A DNA stretch of 64,000 bases from the NCBI GenBank assembly GCA_009869945.1, contig WIXG01000097.1, positions 1 through 64,000 of the forward strand. Direction: 5' to 3'. This document shows, piece by piece, positions 35,901 to 46,713 of this stretch. The notes beneath the pieces are model-generated. The model had not been told where the DNA came from and made no database searches. It was given only the letters and a program-made list of their open reading frames with translations. The position numbers and the translations under genes were made by a program. This DNA is from Mesaphorura yosii (lineage: Eukaryota; Arthropoda; Collembola; Poduromorpha; Tullbergiidae). The number at the start of each line of letters is the position of its first letter. Position 1 is the stretch's first letter.

Positions 35901-36761
35901 TTCGATCCAAGGCTGCGATTGTTCCCTAAAATACCATCCCTGGGTCCACCCAAGCTATCAAATTTTGAGTCACGGATATTCGCTGTTGCAAAATTCCGAT
36001 TAGACATTGTAGCCATAAGCTTGGGAATCGAAGGGGTTCCATGTTCAGAAGTAACACTCGGAACGGTAACGATGGCCCTGACGCTTGCATCAAAGTTCTC
36101 CGTTGTGTTCGGTTTCGGCTGATCAGGTCTTCTCCTTTTTTCAACTCTACTTAAAGCAGCTTTTCTGTCATACAGCTGATGAAACAAATTCAATATTCCA
36201 TCACGATTTTGTAGAATTTCCTGTTGTAGTTGAAAAAAATGGACACTATTATTAGGATTCACTACTTCTTCAAACATGAACTGTAGGTTGAGATAGCTGC
36301 TGACCGTCTTCCTCAGTTGAGAGTACAGCATGCTAAATTGTTTGGCTTCTGACTCTCTGCCTTGCTTAATTAAGTTGAACTTCAGCTTCTCGAACGTTTT
36401 TGTCTCATTTGGAAGTTCTTGCGGCATTCTATCTGTCGGCAGTAACTCCGCTAATGAAGTCTCCAGTTCAGTTTCAGTCATGTCTAAAATTTCAAAGAGC
36501 AACAGCAACAGGAATATGGGAATTAATTGTAATGTCATTTTTGCGAGCTTAAGTCTAACCATCTCCAGTAACATGCTTATACAATGAGGCAAGACTGTCA
36601 GCCTTCTGTTCAGTTAGTGAGATCCTGGTAGTAGAATGCTCAGAACTGCACGGTTCTGTCTGGTATGACATTCTGTCTCTGTGAGTCCTTGTGAAAGGAT
36701 TATCCCCCGCCCAACCATTGTTGCGCTGTGCCCTGCTGGCGACTCTTGAGTTGTCAGTCAT
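32987..36761 (-). CDS. TUBGCP3: Gamma-tubulin complex component 3 (Spc98/GCP3)
   Basis: Core subunit of the gamma-tubulin small and ring complexes that nucleate microtubules at centrosomes. On the minus strand, exon 1 is 36761-36560 (MTDNSRVASRAQRNNGW...), joined in phase to an exon starting at 36483 (MTETELETSLAELL). Internal exons carry the GRIP1 region (MVSMMEAVEDKKGGEICSI, AKPLYNMICQWILYGELED, EFFIY, FVSKRLAEKILSVGKSINFL) and the GRIP2 region (FLEDDRILNNAIERAYKTTS, YLLLGQGDFIQYLLHLL, VITRYNRLFNALWRTKRIE, HQTQYYIMFEATECTWD). The last exon, 33280-32987, follows a 72-bp intron (33352-33281) and encodes LSFRLDFNEYYGRKDSRL, the typical GCP3 C-terminus. Read-through at 33353 would stop early at 33332, so the intron matters. 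The gene seems complete. Confidence 0.93.
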
Positions 36762-38481
36762 GTTCAGGACAGTCCTGTTTCCTCTGGTTGGTACACCACC
36801 TGATGAAAGGCCATATAATGAGCCTCACTAACAAAGTTCTAAATTATGTGGGCCGAGGTTTTCGTTTTGTTTTATGCTGTATCTCCTTACCAAATGTCTC
36901 TCGAGTCCTCCGTCCTCCACCCAATGCGAGATAGTTAAGTACTGGTGTATTAAATCTATTAATGAAAGTTACTTATGGTACAGTAAGTATTGAGTAGAGG
37001 CTAGGAGCACGAAACTAGCAAATAAGGTTTTTGAGAATATAGAACCGTACCTTTCACCACCTAGCTCACACTTTCACTCGACTCTCATCATCTGTCAGCA
37101 TCACATCCATGTGAACGTGAATACAGCCTTGGCTCCGCTCCTGTTTCTTTCCGAGTCTCCGAATAATAACTGAAAGCGACATTTCGCACATAAACTCCGA
37201 GATTTCTTAATTCAACTGTTCAACACACCAGCAAGAGCACGGGAAATGCGCTTTCGAAGGAAGTAAAATCAACTGCACAGAATACCACTTACCCGATGCT
37301 TGTTGGAAAAGCAAAATACCAGACAGCAGCACCTCGAAGGACACAACGTGGAATTTTATTTTCCGGATCACTCACAAGACCAGTTGTAAAAACTATGAAA
37401 TGCAAACTGGTACAAAAGATTAGGCAAAATTCGGTTTTCAGCTTTTCGCAATAAACAAAGATGATGTTGAAGTTATTTCGCGCGCTTTATTTTTATGCAC
37501 CCACATAACGAAACAAAACAAAGCTTCAATCATAAATTGCATTGGAATTGTAAACAACAATGGCCGTAAAAGTAAACACGTCTTGAAAACCGACAGATCT
37601 TCCCTCAAGATTCAAGAATTTACATTTAAAATTTAAGCGCAAGGCACAGAGAAGGAAGTTTGCTAATAATCATAAGCATAAACTGAGTAAGGACTTTTCA
37701 ACTTTGACTCAACAGAGCCGAATGCCTCGCCATCATTTTAATTTTTTAAAGCAATAAATTGTTTTGGGTTGTTGTTAGGGCACGTACCCCGAAACCTCAG
37801 ACGTTTCAAGGAGGGTCTTGAGACCACTTTTTCCCTTTGGTGGTCGAGGGGTGCCCTCGGCCCATTAAAAATACATAGGGGGAGCCTGAAGGAGTGGGTG
37901 TTGACCAGGTCTTGAGGGAGGGCCCTGGGGTGATAGGGGACATTGAGATTTCGGGCTATGTTGGGGCAAAGTCAAAAGATTTGATTTATCTTGCTAGCTA
38001 CTCCAGAATCCTGATGTTAATAATTTGATCATTGTATCATTTTAATTTGAAGTAGTCTCGTTTTAACTATTTGATCTCGTAGTTGGTCAAACACGAGGGT
38101 TGTAATTTGTATGATGTTCTCACTTTCCCACGCGCAGCGGTACACGGTAAAAGACGGTAAAGTTCATGCATACATAAAAAGGCCAGGTATTCCACATTCC
38201 TGCCGAACAGTCTTGAGCCTCAAACTACACTTTACCTCACTGGACTCTGGACTGTCTACTTTTAATCATGCCCTCCAGCAACAACGCAGGTTTTGGTTCA
38301 GTACACGCTCGGCAATGTTTTTTGTTCATACCCCTTGCAATATGATCATGTTGAAATTGCAATTCACAGCAATTAACGTCCTGTGCTCTCAGCTCTGATT
38401 GAACGCTAACTGTGAGGGAGTGGGTGTCTCAGGTCTTGACCTGCTAGTTTTCAGTGATTTTGGCACAATTCAATTTCCAAA
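36762..38481. other. Intergenic region between divergent GCP3 and the first SDR gene
   Basis: Holds both promoters, several short ORFs without domains, and an unusual G-rich block at about 37785-37970 described separately. Confidence 0.5.
37785..37970. repeat. GC-rich block with small hairpins, probable dispersed repeat
   Basis: The block is strikingly G-rich against an AT-rich background. It contains short inverted repeats (GACCAC with GTGGTC, GAGGG with CCCTC, CCAGG with CCTGG). The phrase GGAGTGGGTG followed by AGGTCTTGA recurs at about 38416-38440 just upstream of the first SDR gene. Family unknown. Confidence 0.4.
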
Positions 38482-39510
38482 ATGAATACAACATACTTCT
38501 TACGACGCCGAAACCGAGTTCCGCTTAAACAAGAGGATGAAGAAAGCGTTGTCGGAAAAATCGTGATTATAACCGGTGCGAATTCTGGAATTGGGAAGGA
38601 AACTGCCAAGGCGTTAGTGAAACGTGGTGCCACCGTCATCCTTGCGTGCAGAAGTGAAGAAAAGACGGTGGCAGCCATTCAGGACATGAAGACAAGTCTC
38701 TCAGGAGCAGGAGCGGAAGCGGAAGCCGCGGATGACTTCGATGCACGTCTCATGTTTATGAAGTTGGACTTGGAAGAGCTGGCCTCAATTCGAGCATTTG
38801 CAGATGAATTCAAAGGGAAGTATGACAAATTGCACATTCTCATCTTGAATGCTGGACTATCGGATCAAAACGGGGTCACACTGAAATCCAAGGAAGGATT
38901 TGAGCTGCATATGGGTAAGATCCGCATTTTACCCGCATTACACTATTCGTCGCTGAACCGTGTGGCATTAATTTCAGGCGTGAATCATCTGGGTCACTTT
39001 CTTCTCACCAATTTGTTGCTCGATCGCCTTAAAGCAAGCACACCAAGCCGAATAGTGGTGGTCTCGTCTCTGTTCTATGCAAATGCTCACCTTAATGTGG
39101 ACGACTTGTTCATGGAAAAATCCCGTTCACACGGACCTTTCAATGTGTATCCGTACGCAAACTCAAAACTGGCAAATTTGTTGTTTACGAAAGAGCTCGC
39201 CAGGCGCCTCGAAGGAACCGGAGTCACGGCTAACGCGCTGTGCCCGGGAATGGTCGCCGAGACAAACGTGTTCAGGACACAAAGCTCGTTGAAGCGGTTT
39301 GGGACAAAATTTTGGCTTGCTTTCGTTGGGCAGAAACCTGAGCAAGGCTGTCAAACATCTTTGTTTTGTGCTCTGAGCAAAAACATCTCTAGTGAGTCTG
39401 GAAAAATGTACCAATTCGGACACGAGTGGAAAGGCGTGATGGAGGGACTCGACGACGACGTGGCAAAGAAGTTGTGGGAGAAGAGCGAAGGGCTCGTCGG
39501 CAAAAATTAG
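38482..39510 (+). CDS. Short-chain dehydrogenase, retinol dehydrogenase 11-14-like (copy 1 of 3)
   Basis: An NAD(P)-dependent SDR of the type that reduces or oxidises retinoids and other lipid aldehydes. Two exons: 38482-38914 and 38978-39510; the 63-bp intron is in frame and stop-free. Motifs in order: cofactor loop TGANSGIG, ACR after beta-2 (NADP preference), NAG, catalytic Asn in GVNHLGHFLLT, Ser in VVVSS, and YANSK (Tyr and Lys). Length about 321 residues after splicing is normal for the family. The N-terminus (MNTTYFLRRRNRV) is short and polar, without the long membrane anchor of some RDHs. First of a tandem trio on the same strand. Substrate unknown. Confidence 0.9.
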   Translation: MNTTYFLRRRNRVPLKQEDEESVVGKIVIITGANSGIGKETAKALVKRGATVILACRSEEKTVAAIQDMKTSLSGAGAEAEAADDFDARLMFMKLDLEELASIRAFADEFKGKYDKLHILILNAGLSDQNGVTLKSKEGFELHMGKIRILPALHYSSLNRVALISGVNHLGHFLLTNLLLDRLKASTPSRIVVVSSLFYANAHLNVDDLFMEKSRSHGPFNVYPYANSKLANLLFTKELARRLEGTGVTANALCPGMVAETNVFRTQSSLKRFGTKFWLAFVGQKPEQGCQTSLFCALSKNISSESGKMYQFGHEWKGVMEGLDDDVAKKLWEKSEGLVGKN

Positions 39511-40680
39511 GGTAATCTTTGCTTTGAGGCAACTTGTGCTCAATTTTAAAGGTACATTGAAAAACCTCAATCCAGACCTTTCTTACATGACCAGGAAACA
39601 TTAAATATTACACTTACTACTACATCATACTTAATTCAGAAAGTCTTTCTTACGCAACATTTTCTGCCTATATGAGCATTATTTTTTTGGTTACTTAGCA
39701 TTTGGTCATTTCGTGTTGAATAAAAAGCTCTCTTAATAGTCTGTAGTCAATTAAACTACATACATCACATAAAATTGCGTGCACGTGGCCTTGAAATTTT
39801 TACAGCGAAATACCAAGTTCATGTGAACCTACTAACAATGCACGACGGACAGATATCAACAATAAAGTCTTGCCACGTTGGTGTCAGGTTCATCCTCGTC
39901 TTGGTGTTGCAGAAACTCTCATCATATACTTTTCTGTAAGGTTTGAATGTGATTCGTATTCGTACACATGTTCAAGTGAACTGTGAACTTACGACGCACT
40001 TTTCGGCAGTAAACCTTGTTTTGACCTCTTGACATGGTCAGGTGTTGCGGTAAGTTCTCATTCTGCTTGACTGCTGAATGCCTACGAATGAATTGTAATT
40101 CTAAGATTGTTCCGCACTTGTAGCCATTAGACAAGGCCTTTACCCTGAAATTGGTTGAATTGACAAGGCTGAAATTGATGTGGGAAATGAAATGACGCAA
40201 TGTGAAAGATCTTATTAACCGATATTAACAATATTTCGTTAAAACCATAAAAATAACTGAACTTGGTGTTACATTTTACGAGGGTCGTGTCCATGTCCAT
40301 GAGTTTTATTTGCATGCAAATCATTATTTTGGTTGTGGTACAGAGTCCGTCTCATGTCTGTTTACTGCTGAACCTGGTCTGTTTTTGCAAGGAGGAAATC
40401 TTCTGAACACCTCAATTCTGTAATTCGCAGTTCGCACCAAAAGCAAAAATCACGTCTCACGTACGATTCCAAGTTTTTGCAGGTGCGGGACTTAAGCTCA
40501 AGCCAAGTTACGTAACTAATGTTGCGTTGTCGGATGGAAACCCTCTGCCAACGACTTGCTCTTCTTCCAGTCAGTCGTGACAAACTTCACACCAAACTCA
40601 GTCAGTTGTCGGTTCTCCCTTTATTGTTTCTCTTTATGTGACAAATAATCCTAACCCGTTCAGTTAATTAAACCAGCAAA
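39511..40680. other. Spacer between SDR copies 1 and 2
   Basis: No recognised gene. A minus-strand frame begins MSRGQNKVYCRKVRR near 40035 and has a GTAAGT donor, but no conserved continuation was found. The end nearest 40680 probably holds the promoter of SDR copy 2. Confidence 0.45.
39719..39724 (+). terminator. Candidate poly(A) signal of SDR copy 1
   Basis: AATAAA about 210 bp after the stop codon. Confidence 0.45.
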
Positions 40681-41948
40681 ATGTCTCTCTCAAGCTACCT
40701 CTGGCTGATGAGGGACTACGTGTACAACATGTACTCCGTGAATCCGCTTCAACTCGAGGATGAAGAAGACATCTACGGAAAAATCACGATCGTCACCGGT
40801 GCGAATTCAGGACTGGGAAAAGAGACTGCCCGTAAATTGTCAAAGCGTGGCGCAACTGTCATCATGGCTTGTACAAGCATTCGCAGAGGCGAAGTTGCGC
40901 GAGCAGACATTATCAAGTCGGAGGCGTTGACAGGAGAATTGGTAAATTGCTTTGATTTTTGATTCCATCCTGCCGCCTGGCGGTTGCAATTCGAATCGTT
41001 TGATTTGCAGATTGTGATGGAATTGAACCTTGCCGATTTATATTCGGTGCGAAGGTTTGCGGAGGAGGTTAAGAAGAAATTTGACAAGATACATTTACTC
41101 GTGAACAATGCTGGAATTACACGGTATGATAGAAGTGCACACACAAGAACCCCGTTGTACGACATTCTTCTTTTTATCGCGATTTGCTTAACAGATTGAC
41201 TGGCATCACAGAGAAGACGAAGGATGGTTTTGAAGTGTAAGCCAAAAACTGCATGAGTCTCAATCTTGAAAAGATTTAACCCAAAGTTTAATTGGGATTC
41301 AAATTTCTTCACTCTCCACATAAAATCTGTGCAGGCACATGGGCATAATGCACCTGGGGCACTTCCTACTCACACTGCTCCTGCTCAATCATCTTAAACT
41401 TGGTGCACCGAGCAGGTAAATCCTAAAAACTGTCACAAAATCTTATGAAGTGGGTATGCTGAAGCTATGAATATTTCCACAGAATTGTCTGCGTCGCATC
41501 GACGATGCATCTGACGGCCCAGTTAAATATCGACGATCTTTTATCCACCAAGTCTGCAGACCACGGATACTTTAACTTCCTGCCGTACAACAACGCGAAG
41601 CTCGCAATAATGTACTTCGTCAAAGAGCTCGCACGACGCACTTCCGGGACTGGAATCAGCGTATTCGCCGTTTGTCCTGGACTTTGCTCCACAAATCTGT
41701 GGCGCAACCTCTCTTGGTTTCAGAGTATGAATTTGTACTCATTTCTATTGGTGGCCGGGTTCAGTGCGGATCAAGGGAGCGAAACGATTATGCATGCAGC
41801 CATTTCAAAAAGGTTGAGCAACTTGTCCGGAGAAATGCTACGATTTGGAAAGGTCTGGGAAGACGCAATGGATTTCTTGAGGAAAGATGCTGGAATTGCG
41901 AGAAGACTGTTTGAGGAAAGTGAGCGGCTTGTCCATTTGCAGGATTGA
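40681..41948 (+). CDS. Short-chain dehydrogenase, RDH-like (copy 2 of 3), altered active site
   Basis: Paralogue of the flanking SDRs, in about five exons (first 40681-40941, second from 41011, last ending 41948). It starts with an aromatic segment (MSLSSYLWLMRDYVYNMYSV). The cofactor loop TGANSGLG and VNNAG are intact. The sequence after beta-2 reads ACTS instead of ACR, losing the Arg usually linked to NADP binding. The catalytic-tetrad Asn in the conserved (V)NHLGHF is Met here (GIMHLGHFLLT, codon near 41350). The Ser (VCVASTM) and YNNAK Tyr/Lys remain. Short splice-linked exons in this stretch (LTGITEKTKDGFEV) agree in phase, so the change is not a splicing artefact. Activity may be altered. 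Confidence 0.87.
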
Positions 41949-42264
41949 TTAGTATCCTGGTTTTTTTTGCATCAATGTTTTTTAATGAGATCCGTAAAGT
42001 CGCTTTGAATTAAAATCGGGATCACACTTATTCTCAACTTGCCTCCTTCGCGTTGCTTTTTTCCATTTTGCGGTTACTGTTAAGGTTCAACTGTTTTCAA
42101 AATTGAAAGTCATCTCTCTCATCTGTCATCTGTTCAGATTCAGAGCTGGAGTTGCTGGAGTTCCACAGTTCCAGAGAATGTCTGAACTTGAACCTATTTT
42201 TAGCCCCTTGTGATTACGATTTGACGCGTGTTCTTCCAAACAGTACTCACGATTAAACGCAAAG
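41949..42264. other. Spacer between SDR copies 2 and 3
   Basis: About 0.3 kb of 3' flank and promoter; no coding sequence recognised. Confidence 0.5.
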
Positions 42265-43451
42265 ATGTTCTCATTATCGTCAGTATATTTGAGTGCTAAA
42301 TGCCACAAGCCGGCTTACAATCCAAACAACGAAATTCTCGTCACCGATAAGACTGTACTCATAACTGGAGCAAATTCTGGAATAGGTGCAGTCGCTACGC
42401 TTGAGATGGCAAAGCGAGGGGCACTTGTGATCATGGCGTGTCGTGATTTAGCAAAGGCTCGCACTGTGAAGGAAGATGTGGAGAAAAAGGTTCCAGATGC
42501 TAAACTGGTAAAATCAAGTTGGCTTTTGGCTTGGCCAATTTGTTGCGGTTTGTAATCAGTTCTCTACCGGCAGGACTTAATCGAGTTAGACCTGGGTGAC
42601 TTCCAGTCAGTCCGAAAATGTGCCTCCGTGATTCGATCGAAGTACAAGTCCATTAACATTTTGCTTGATAACGCCGGTGTCTTTTTCTCGGATGGCACAA
42701 TTCATCATACGAAGGATGGGCTGGAAATTCACATGGCCACGAATCACATGGGGCATTTCTTGTTTACAATTTTACTCCTGGATCTCTTGCATGCTGGGGC
42801 TCCTAGCAGGTAATTCGACTGTTCAAAGTAAAAATATCTTCTTGCATTCAGACCTTCTGACGTACTAAAATTACAGGATTGTCGTCACCTCATCTTCGCT
42901 AGCCTTACTAGCACAATTCGATATCGATGATTTAATGCTAGAAAAACGCGGTGGTGCTTTCGGATTTCAAAATTGGGGCCCGTACAACAATTCAAAGCTA
43001 GCGAATTTGTACTTCGTAAAGGAGTTATCGAAAAGAGTTCATTCGGAGGAGAGTGGAATCCGAGTGTATGCACTTTGTCCGGGATTAGTGAAGACAGATA
43101 TCTTCAGAAATGAGAGTTGTTTTACGAAATGTATGACCCACATTCGCTTAGCGTTGGCTGGCTTAACCCCTGAACAGGTGAGCCAATAATGAGATCCACT
43201 AAAGAGTAATACCATGTATGGAATATAATTCTTGACCTTTTGAACAGGCGGTGGAAACAGTTTTGTACTGCAGTCTTTCCAAATCTACAGCAAATGAGTC
43301 TGGTAAAATGTACCATTTCAATGCTGAATGGAAGTCATTCATGGCCACAAATCTGAACGATGGAATTAGTGAGAAATTATGGAACATGAGTAAGGAAATT
43401 GTTGACCTCAAGGAAGACGAATTACCAAAAAGCATTCCATCAAGTTTCTGA
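42265..43451 (+). CDS. Short-chain dehydrogenase, RDH-like (copy 3 of 3)
   Basis: Third tandem SDR, in four exons: 42265-42507, 42574-42809, 42877 to about 43178, and about 43249-43451. All SDR elements are present: TGANSGIG, ACRD, a variant of NAG (DNAG), catalytic Asn in ATNHMGHFLFT, VVTSSS and YNNSK. The C-terminal ESGKMYHFNAEWKSFM matches the corresponding part of copy 1 (ESGKMYQFGHEWKGVM), supporting a shared tandem origin. The first intron lies at the same place in the fold as in copy 2 but copy 1 lacks it, so intron positions have diverged. Probably an active NADP-dependent enzyme; substrate unknown. Confidence 0.9.
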
Positions 43452-44024
43452 TCCAGCTCGTCGTGTTCCTGTCAATCAACTTGAGAAATTATTTCTAATC
43501 ATGCCATGCCAGCTATTTTAATTAAACACGAAGGGAATTTGCAATTCTAGAAATTCTTCTACAAGCGCAAAAAACGGGTTAATTACTTATTCTTATAATT
43601 AAACTATGTTGTTGAACCCATGTAATGTGGTTGTTGTTTAATGTCAATCCTCCTGTTGGAATGTCAGTCGTCATTTGTGATTGTTTATGTCGATGTGCTT
43701 ACTCAATTTCGACAGAGCTCTTCATGAGTGATTTTATTCAGATCTTTAATAGCAGTAGACTAGTATCTGTTACCGTCATTTTGCTCACTAGGGAGTTGGA
43801 GAAGGCACACTACTCAAATATTTGCTTTACCAGCGGCGGTATCTGGTGAGATATGACATGAGCCTCCGCTCCAATAGTACACTAGACTACTTTTACTTCA
43901 GCCCACTTTTCACATTTGTCTTAACAGTTGACTATTCAATCCACCTCGTCCATGTTAGCCTCACCTTTAACATTCATCTTCCGAGCAATCTGTAGAATTG
44001 TAAATTGTGATTAGAAGTTAGATT
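43452..44024. other. Convergent 3' region of SDR copy 3 and NAD synthetase
   Basis: AT-rich sequence with a chance 74-codon frame (43625-43849). Nothing recognised. Confidence 0.5.
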
Positions 44025-46713
44025 TCATTTCAGAATTCGCGTACAACATGCTCCATGGATCTGTACCATTTCATCTATCTTGCGGAATTGCCATGAAAAG
44101 TTCAATGGATACAAAAAAGGACGGAGGTCAAATCGGTGGTCGTCCGGGCTATAATTCTCCATATGGCAAGCTGGTGTTAAAATTGTCATCTTGTGCCTAG
44201 GAAAATTATCGTGTAATTAACTCATGAACCATTCTTAGAAGCACAATCTACACCAACTGCATCTCTCACCTGTTCGCCGCATAGGAAGTATAGAAATGTT
44301 TGACTTTTCGAGCAATCTCTGTTGGCTCATGTTTATCCTTCCAAAGGTGAAGAAGCTTCGCGACCATCGAGAATGGTCCACAATTGAATGGCTTCCTTAG
44401 CCTGCCAAAATACGAAAGCTCTTCGTAAGTCATTCCCATGTCTTGCTCGTCTGTTTGCTTGTCTTGTAATGGTTGGAGTTCCGCAGTTGGTGGCGCTCTG
44501 ACAATTTCCGCTACTGCGCCCAGACCAAATCTGCAAAACACGCGCCAATGTTGCTGAACGAAGCTTAAAAATGTGTACACAACATAAGAAGAATTTTTGC
44601 TTACTTCTCTCCAGCATAAAGTACGAAACTTTTCAAATCAGTCTTCGAGATTCCTCCAATTGGATTCAAGTCGGCGGCCGAGCAATCGTACTTGGTGAAA
44701 TAGCCCCGGATTGCTTCATCAACATTTGCAGATCCAAGCACAAGCAAGAATCTATGAGGCAGTCAAAAACAGAACTGTTATGTTAACCACCAGTAGAGTT
44801 TCAAAATCATAACTGTTCTTACCCATTTTGATTTTTGACCCATGGACTTAGTTGAGCGAACAAGTAGGCATAAACCATACGAGATCTCGCTTGAATGTTT
44901 TGGAGAGCCAGATTTTCCGCATGAGTTCCAGAGAACGATGGCTTTCTTCCACCAAACGCACGTGTTACTTCGCTCATCATGGCTTCAGTCACGGAGTTTA
45001 TATTAATCGCGAAATGATTGCTAAATGACAATTCCATAATTTGAAACCTCTGCTGTTCGGCTGAAGCTGAACATTACAAAGCTACCTTCCAATTGCAGCA
45101 GCTAGATCGTCTGCTCTTTGTCGTGTCTCCTGTGAGGAATTCTCGCTTCCCATATAGCAAGTTGTCAGAATACGATTGCACAATTCCTTTCCGGTGGTGG
45201 GTACAAAATTCGAATCACGCAGGACCTTCCAATGCAACATAAGATATTATAACTCCTTGTTAAAAGCAGTAAAATGAAGATACGAACGGTGAAGCGAAGT
45301 GCTTACTCTTCGTGTGTCCTCTAGGACCCTATCATGGTTGTGCTTTCGGTCTTGAAGGAAGTTGGCAATTTGAGAGCACATTGAATACACAATTATCGCA
45401 ACGCTTGCAGAGTCCACGCCTCCACTTAAAGGAACAAAGAAGCCTGAGGCTGGTGATCTTCTCAGGTAGTCCCACAGCCATAAAGCTGGTCCACGGGCAA
45501 TTTCTTCTTCCGGACAGCAGAATGCCACCGGCACTGGTTGGCCAATCACAGCGTTCGGAGATCGCGGAGAAAGAGACCAATTCACGACCGGCTTTGGATA
45601 AGACTGTGGTTTGCTCATTGCTTCTTGGAATGCTCGACTACGGCGAAAGTTCTTGTATACCGAAATTTCATCCAAGTCAACTGTGACGGTCAAGACTTCC
45701 TGCGTAACAAGAACCACACTGGAATACTGGAAACATCATTTCAATGCCTGTTCCTAAACCTCACTTACAACATCAATGAGTGAATACTGCTCTCCCAGTG
45801 CCAAAACATTCCCATTCAGAACAATGCTGGAGCTGCCACTTAAGTAAACACGCTCACCATCACATCCTCGAAGATTATTAAAAACATAAAGACAGCCGCA
45901 CTTCGAACTCGCTGCCTGAATTAAATCCAATGCGTGTGAAGATTTGCGTATTTCTGTGTGCGATCCAGAACCGTTTAGTATAATCTCAGCTCCAGCCAGT
46001 GTTTGACCTATGTGTGTTGCTTCGGGTGTCCACAATTCTTCACATATTTCAAATCCCACGATAGTATCCTTCAGCTGAAGTAGCGCATCACCAAAAGGTG
46101 CATACTGTTGACCAGCAATCTTTCTGATAATTGTTGGAAGTGGAAAATGCTCATCAACTTGTTGCTGTAATAAATAGGACCAGCAGTAACTTAATTTAAA
46201 CCTACAGAATTCATACAACAGAAAATTCACATTAGATCAAATGAATCACCTTGTGCGGCCAGGCAGTGAACCAACGTGTTTCGCGATAGTTTCCTTCATC
46301 ACACACAGCCAATTTTGGGCGAATCAGCACAATTTGCCTGCAACCAAAGTCAAAACTCAAAGCCATCCTGCGTCCTTAACAAGTCTTATAGCTTACTTAT
46401 TGAGAAACACGACTCGGCAATTATAGTTGACTCCATTGAAGAAGACGGGCATACCAGTGTCCACCAGTATATCCTGGCAGATCTCATTTTGTAAAAGTTC
46501 AGTGAGAACTTCCCAACAGTGCATGGAAGTGTCAATCTCATAGAAATGGTCTTCACAGTTGTATCCACATATTTCCAGTTCAGGACCAGTGCGAAATTTT
46601 GATCCATGCTCTTTTGCAATCTGTATGCTTCTAACGATGCGTTCATAATTGCCTTGAAAATCCAACGCAAATTGGTTGAGACAAGTCGCTGAAATTGTTG
46701 CGAGCCTTGACAT
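44025..46713 (-). CDS. NADSYN1: Glutamine-dependent NAD+ synthetase
   Basis: Catalyses the last step of NAD+ synthesis, amidating nicotinic acid adenine dinucleotide with ammonia from glutamine. Multi-exon on the minus strand, starting at the ATG 46713 ([19 protein letters not shown]). The N-terminal nitrilase-like glutaminase domain has its Glu in GPELEICGY, Lys in [19 protein letters not shown] (about 46240-46340) and catalytic Cys in [16 protein letters not shown]. The synthetase domain has the P-loop [13 protein letters not shown]. Later exons carry [20 protein letters not shown]-type sequence, [18 protein letters not shown] and the final exon, about 44194-44025, with [20 protein letters not shown]. 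The last junction (AAC AG/G CAC) is in phase; without it the frame would stop at 44266. All catalytic residues sought were found. Confidence 0.94.

Noticed and set aside
39922-40324. Minus-strand frames with MSRGQNKVYCRKVRR and a GTAAGT donor
   Set aside because: The only splice continuation I could build ends after a few residues; no recognisable protein.
44266-44280. Apparent stop of NAD synthetase at 44266
   Set aside because: It is intronic read-through; the final exon near 44194-44025 carries the conserved [14 protein letters not shown] end.
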